Assembly (NCBI RefSeq): GCF_018853465.1
Contig: NZ_JABBOU010000070.1
Location: 1 to 18,203, forward strand
Source: Acidithiobacillus montserratensis
Lineage (GTDB): Bacteria; Pseudomonadota; Gammaproteobacteria; Acidithiobacillales; Acidithiobacillaceae
Direction of reading: 5' to 3'
Length of the DNA stretch: 18,203 bases
Positions within the stretch are counted from its first letter, which is position 1. Each line of letters opens with the position of its first letter. Made by a program: the position numbers and the translations under genes. Shown here piece by piece: positions 14,811 to 18,203 of this stretch. Under the pieces are notes generated by a model. That model saw only the letters and a list, made by a program, of their open reading frames with translations. It made no database searches and was not told the origin of the DNA.

Positions 14811-15745
14811 TCGTGTTGGGAAGTAGCAATATGGATATTGTTCTGCGTGTACCACGCGCACCCCAGGCCGGAGAAACGGTGCTTGGTTCTGCCTATGCCC
14901 TGCATCCCGGTGGTAAAGGAGCCAATCAAGCGGTGGCGGCACAAAGGGCGGGAGCTTCCGTTCGCTTTATTTCTTGTTTGGGGAAAGATGCATACGGTGA
15001 TCTTCTGCACGAAAAACTCTCTCAGGAAAATATCGACTTAACAGCACTGAGCCGTTCTGATACGCCCACTGGCCTCGCTTTCATTTTAGTCGAGGAAGGG
15101 GGGCAAAACCGTATTACCATTATCCCTGGCGCCAATGAAGATCTGCTGCCAGAGCTGCTTTCATCCATCATCTTCGCGGACGATATCCTTTTGCTGCAAC
15201 TGGAAATACCTCTCGAAACGGTCAAGGCCGCCGCTTTGAAGGTCCACGCAATGGGTGGGAGAGTCATTCTCAATGCTTCGCCGGTCCGGGAGGATCTGGC
15301 AGAGATTCTTGCCCTCACGGATATGCTGCTGGTCAATGAAATAGAAGCCATGCAGTTACTTGGCCTGTCTCATCCCGTTTGTCCTCAGGACGCCATCGCT
15401 GTGGCTGAACAGCTGGCTTCAGGGCGGCAGGTGGCAGTCATTACCTTGGGGAAAAGCGGCGCCGCATGGGCGACCGGGCAAGGAAAAGCAGGCTTGTTAC
15501 CGGGGTTTCCCGTTGCAGTTGTGGATACTACGGGTTGCGGTGATGCCTTCGCTGGTGCTTTCAGCGCCAGCATCGCCGCCGCTGATCCCATGGAATATGC
15601 CATCACTTATGCCAATGCCGCTGGTGCATTGGCTGCCATGCACGAAGGTGCACAAGCTGCGCTGCCCCTGCGCCCGGCGATTGAAAGTTTTATGGCGCAG
15701 CACATTTCCGCTAATTCTATCAAAATGTTGAGGGACAAATCATGA
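14807..15745 (+). CDS. rbsK: Ribokinase (PfkB-family sugar kinase)
   Basis: Ribokinase phosphorylates D-ribose to ribose 5-phosphate with ATP in the cytosol. The protein is 312 aa from the ATG at 14807, like E. coli RbsK (309). The first PfkB signature is clear (HPGGKGANQAVAAQRAGA). The second contains the catalytic aspartate in DTTGCGDAFAGAF (D246), where many relatives have GAGD. The segments NASPVREDL, LVNEIEAM and VITLGKSGAAW match ribokinase more than fructokinase. The alternative start TTG 14780 adds 9 residues and has AGGA nearby. I prefer the ATG because a small upstream ORF ends on it. The stop overlaps the binding-protein gene by ATGA. No RbsD mutarotase is present. Other PfkB substrates (fructose, deoxyribose) cannot be excluded. 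Confidence 0.85.
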   Translation: MIVLGSSNMDIVLRVPRAPQAGETVLGSAYALHPGGKGANQAVAAQRAGASVRFISCLGKDAYGDLLHEKLSQENIDLTALSRSDTPTGLAFILVEEGGQNRITIIPGANEDLLPELLSSIIFADDILLLQLEIPLETVKAAALKVHAMGGRVILNASPVREDLAEILALTDMLLVNEIEAMQLLGLSHPVCPQDAIAVAEQLASGRQVAVITLGKSGAAWATGQGKAGLLPGFPVAVVDTTGCGDAFAGAFSASIAAADPMEYAITYANAAGALAAMHEGAQAALPLRPAIESFMAQHISANSIKMLRDKS

Positions 15746-16653
15746 AACGCAAAACACTTTCCATCTGTATGACTGTCATGTCTTTATCATGGGGTTTTTC
15801 GGGGGTGGCCATTGCCCAGGATGCGGCACACCACTATACCTTTGGCTTGATGTTATCGGCCATGACGCCCTATTTTGCCACTATCAAAAGCGGTGCAGAG
15901 GCAGAAGCTAAAAAGCTCGGCGTACAGCTACTGGTTGAAGATGGCAACAATAATTCCATCACTCAAAGCAACCAGATAGATACCTTGATCGCCCGGAAGG
16001 TGAACTTATTACTCATTAATCCTACAGATGCCAAAGCGTTGGTTCCGGCTGTTGAAAAAGCCAATGCCGCACATATTCCAGTCATATATATTGACCGCAA
16101 GGCCGATGGTGGTCATGCCATTGCCTATTTTGCCTCGGATAACAAACAAGCCGGTGCACAAGCCTGCCAATATCTTGCCCAGAAACTGCATGGCCACGGT
16201 AATTTGTTCATGTTGCTGGGTATTTCCGGCGCCTCTGCAACCAATGAGAGAACCGCCGGTTGCGAGTCCGTGCTGAAAAGTTACCCCCATATCAAGGTGG
16301 TGGCGAGGCAGTCGGGCGGGTTCAGTCGTGAAGGCGGTCTCACCGTCATGCGTGACGTGCTGATTGCCAATCCTCATTTAAATGCCGTGTATTCAGAAAA
16401 TGGGGAAATGGCCATTGGTGCCATGCGCGCAGCGGAAGCAGCTGGTCGCTTGAAGGGGCTGACTATGGCCATGATCGGTAGTGGCAGCGTGGGCGAAACA
16501 CAGTTGGTGAAGGAAGGCAAAATTGCCTTGAGTGTTGCCCAGCAGCCGGCCGTCATGGGAGCGTTGGGTGTGCAGGCCGGATATAGTTATCTGTCTACGG
16601 GCACGGTGTTTGTGCCGGTACCCCTGCACATGGATCTGGCGCCGGGTCATTGA
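15742..16653 (+). CDS. rbsB: Periplasmic sugar-binding protein of an ABC importer (RbsB-like)
   Basis: This 303-aa exported protein captures sugar in the periplasm for the ABC transporter encoded downstream. Residues 1-25 form a signal peptide: KRK, a hydrophobic core, and a probable cleavage after AIA before QDAAHH. There is no lipobox cysteine, so it should be soluble. The mature part has the Peripla_BP_4 / RbsB pattern: GLMLSAMTPYFATIKSGAEA, EDGNNNSITQSNQIDTLIAR, LLINPTDAKALVPAVEKAN, IPVIYIDRKA, and a late AIGAMRAAEAAG. These segments parallel E. coli RbsB closely. The gene overlaps rbsK by ATGA and the ATPase gene by TGATG. Ribose is inferred from the kinase and this similarity; related pentoses or fructose are possible. 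Confidence 0.85.
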   Translation: MKRKTLSICMTVMSLSWGFSGVAIAQDAAHHYTFGLMLSAMTPYFATIKSGAEAEAKKLGVQLLVEDGNNNSITQSNQIDTLIARKVNLLLINPTDAKALVPAVEKANAAHIPVIYIDRKADGGHAIAYFASDNKQAGAQACQYLAQKLHGHGNLFMLLGISGASATNERTAGCESVLKSYPHIKVVARQSGGFSREGGLTVMRDVLIANPHLNAVYSENGEMAIGAMRAAEAAGRLKGLTMAMIGSGSVGETQLVKEGKIALSVAQQPAVMGALGVQAGYSYLSTGTVFVPVPLHMDLAPGH

Positions 16654-17441
16654 TGAACATTGCAGCAGAAAGCGCTTCTGAAAGAAAGGATCAGCCGCCT
16701 TTGTTGCGTTTGCGCGGCATCGGCAAACGTTTCGGTGCCGTACAGGCATTGCGCGATATTGATCTGGATGTGTGGCCAGGAGAAGTGCTGGCCCTGCTGG
16801 GCGATAATGGCGCCGGTAAATCTACCCTGGTGAAAATCATCGCCGGCGCCCAGGCCCCGACTTCGGGGAGCATGCAATTCCATGACCAGACGCTGCGGCA
16901 GTTTGATCCGCGCGTGGCCCGGGATCTGGGTATTGAAACCCTGTATCAGGACCTGGCGGTGGCTGAAAACCTTGACGTGTCCGCCAATATTTTTCTGGGC
17001 CGCGAGCGCAAAAAACGCTTGTTAGGTATTTTGCCTTTCCTGGCGCGACGGGAAATGCGGAAAGAGTCCGTTCTGGCGCTGCAGAAACTCGCCATTCAAC
17101 TACCGCTACGGCAACCCGTCGGTGAGCTCTCCGGTGGACAAAGGCAGGCCGTAGCCATTGCCCGGGCCGCTTATTGGCAGGCAAAGCTGGTGATCATGGA
17201 TGAGCCGACGGCGGCCATCGGAGTAGGTGAGCATGCGGCTATTCTTCATCTGATCCAGACCTTGGCCGCATCAGGGGTGGCGGTGATTTTGATTACCCAT
17301 ACCATGCCGGACGTTTGGCAGGTGGCGTCACGCATTACGGTCCTGACACGGGGTGAAAAAGCCCTGGATGGCAGGCCGGATGATCTCGACGAAGATCTGG
17401 TCGTCAAGGCGATGTTGGTGGGCAAGGGAGTAGCCGCTTGA
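16653..17441 (+). CDS. Sugar ABC importer ATPase with a single nucleotide-binding domain (FrcA-like)
   Basis: This cytosolic ATPase subunit powers the sugar importer. All ABC motifs are present once: Walker A GDNGAGKS (50-57), Q-loop TLYQDLAV, signature LSGGQRQAVAIARA, Walker B VIMDEPTAA (D183-E184) and the switch histidine in ITHTMPDVW. RbsA is about 500 aa with two fused domains, whereas this protein has 262 aa and a normal end, followed at once by the permease. It is therefore not a broken RbsA but the single-domain type seen in FrcA of rhizobial fructose importers; the stretches FLGRERKKRLLG and TMPDVWQVASRI fit that group. It presumably works as a homodimer. I chose ATG 16653, one base into the rbsB stop; TTG 16650 adds one residue. 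Confidence 0.88.
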   Translation: MNIAAESASERKDQPPLLRLRGIGKRFGAVQALRDIDLDVWPGEVLALLGDNGAGKSTLVKIIAGAQAPTSGSMQFHDQTLRQFDPRVARDLGIETLYQDLAVAENLDVSANIFLGRERKKRLLGILPFLARREMRKESVLALQKLAIQLPLRQPVGELSGGQRQAVAIARAAYWQAKLVIMDEPTAAIGVGEHAAILHLIQTLAASGVAVILITHTMPDVWQVASRITVLTRGEKALDGRPDDLDEDLVVKAMLVGKGVAA

Positions 17442-18203
17442 ACGCCACGGTGTTAAAGGGGCACTCCCTGCGCCAGTTTCTGATGGATCAGGGGGTACTA
17501 TTCGCGTTTATCGCCTTACTGATTTTTCTGGCATTTGTGGCCCCCCATTTTGTTTCGGTCAACAATTTCTTCAGTGTTCTCACCGATGCCGCTCCTCTGG
17601 TATTGCTGGCCCTGAGTGAGCTGGTGGTGATGCTGGTCGCAGGTATTGATCTATCAGTGGGGGCGGTGGCCGGACTGACGGGTGCCCTTGCCGCTACCAT
17701 GATGCTGTCGGGCTTTCCCTGGCCTCTAGCCCTGTTTCTGGCACTTTTGGCTGCCACCCTGGCAGGGTTGCTCCAAGGGGTAGTGATTAACTATCTCCAT
17801 ATCACGGATTTTATTGCCACGCTGGCCGGACTTTCGATTTTTTCGAGCTTGACCCTGATTGTCACTAACGGCGAACCCCTGAACATCAATGACAATGGCT
17901 TTAATGCCATTGGTGAAAGTCACATTATGGGGATTCCTGATCAGGTCTGGATTGCCGGGCTCATGGTCATTCTGCTCGCGATTTTTCTCAGTCTCACGGC
18001 TTCCGGATTGTATTTGTACGCTATTGGCGGAAATCGCGTCGCCGCCTATCGAGCAGGCATCCGGGTACGGCGTCTGCGCAGTCTGGCTTACGCCTTTTCC
18101 GGATTCTCAGCGGGTCTTGCCGGCGTTATTTTCGCGGCACAACTAGCCACGGCAGATCCCAATGCCGGACGTGGCGACGAGTTACCCGCCATTGCGGCGG
18201 TAG
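17438..18203 (+). CDS. Sugar ABC importer permease (RbsC/FrcC type), cut by the window end
   Basis: This is an inner-membrane channel subunit of the BPD_transp_2 family. The first 255 codons are present and open to the window edge; the family is about 320 residues, so perhaps 60-80 residues lie beyond. Several hydrophobic segments are visible, starting with LFAFIALLIFLAFVAPHF and ALSELVVMLVAG. The family signature GIDLSVGAVAGLTGALAA and the later YAIGGNRVAAYRAGIRV are intact. Translation probably starts at TTG 17438, which overlaps the ATPase stop as TTGA and has AAGGGAG seven bases upstream. ATG 17483 in the same frame is an alternative but would shorten the cytosolic N-terminus. Confidence 0.88.
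   Translation, partial: MNATVLKGHSLRQFLMDQGVLFAFIALLIFLAFVAPHFVSVNNFFSVLTDAAPLVLLALSELVVMLVAGIDLSVGAVAGLTGALAATMMLSGFPWPLALFLALLAATLAGLLQGVVINYLHITDFIATLAGLSIFSSLTLIVTNGEPLNINDNGFNAIGESHIMGIPDQVWIAGLMVILLAIFLSLTASGLYLYAIGGNRVAAYRAGIRVRRLRSLAYAFSGFSAGLAGVIFAAQLATADPNAGRGDELPAIAAV

Noticed and set aside
16653..17441. ATPase read as a truncated RbsA pseudogene
   Set aside because: All ABC motifs are intact, the end is natural, and the permease follows with an overlapping start and a good ribosome site. A single-domain FrcA-like ATPase explains it better.

Overview
The window looks like the chromosome of a Gram-negative proteobacterium with moderate GC and short intergenic gaps. It has an export-type sugar-binding protein, proteobacterial-style GlpD/GlpK/GlpF, and a globin-coupled c-di-GMP enzyme. 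Codon use and gene style remind me of Acidithiobacillus-like organisms, but no marker gene here proves that. I see no rRNA, tRNA, CRISPR array or insertion sequence.

Left end (1-3258, + strand). An AT-rich stretch without a supportable gene (1-377) is followed by a 68-aa ribbon-helix-helix-like protein. Its stop codon overlaps the start of an 893-aa c-di-GMP enzyme with the order globin sensor, GAF-like, GGDEF, EAL, zinc-binding CZB.

Middle (3231-11266, - strand). One compact operon runs glpD-glpK-glpF-dhaK-dhaL-dhaM. Glycerol enters through GlpF, is phosphorylated by GlpK and oxidised by GlpD to dihydroxyacetone phosphate (DHAP). DhaKLM makes the same product from dihydroxyacetone using phosphoenolpyruvate (PEP). 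DhaM carries EIIA, HPr and a complete Enzyme I in one chain, so it needs no other PTS protein. glpF is split by a one-base shift in a T6 run that also forms a -1 slippery heptamer. The last 28 bases of the dhaM reading frame overlap the end of the c-di-GMP gene, tail to tail.

Centre-right (11429-14532, + strand). Two tandem MutS-type ATPases overlap by ATGA. Both lack the MutS mismatch-recognition domain, both have Asn-Glu where Walker B normally has Asp-Glu, and the first has lost the ATPase-domain histidine. They look like an asymmetric heteromeric pair of unknown function and are the least explained system here. The 162-bp divergent region between them and glpD holds small inverted repeats and candidate promoters.

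Right end (14533-18203, + strand). A sugar operon comprises a possible 29-codon leader ORF, a PfkB-family ribokinase, a periplasmic sugar-binding protein, a single-domain ABC ATPase and the first 255 codons of the permease. Every junction overlaps (ATGA, ATGA, TGATG, TTGA), so it is translationally coupled throughout. Ribose is the likeliest substrate because of the kinase, but the single-NBD ATPase resembles FrcA-type fructose importers more than RbsA.
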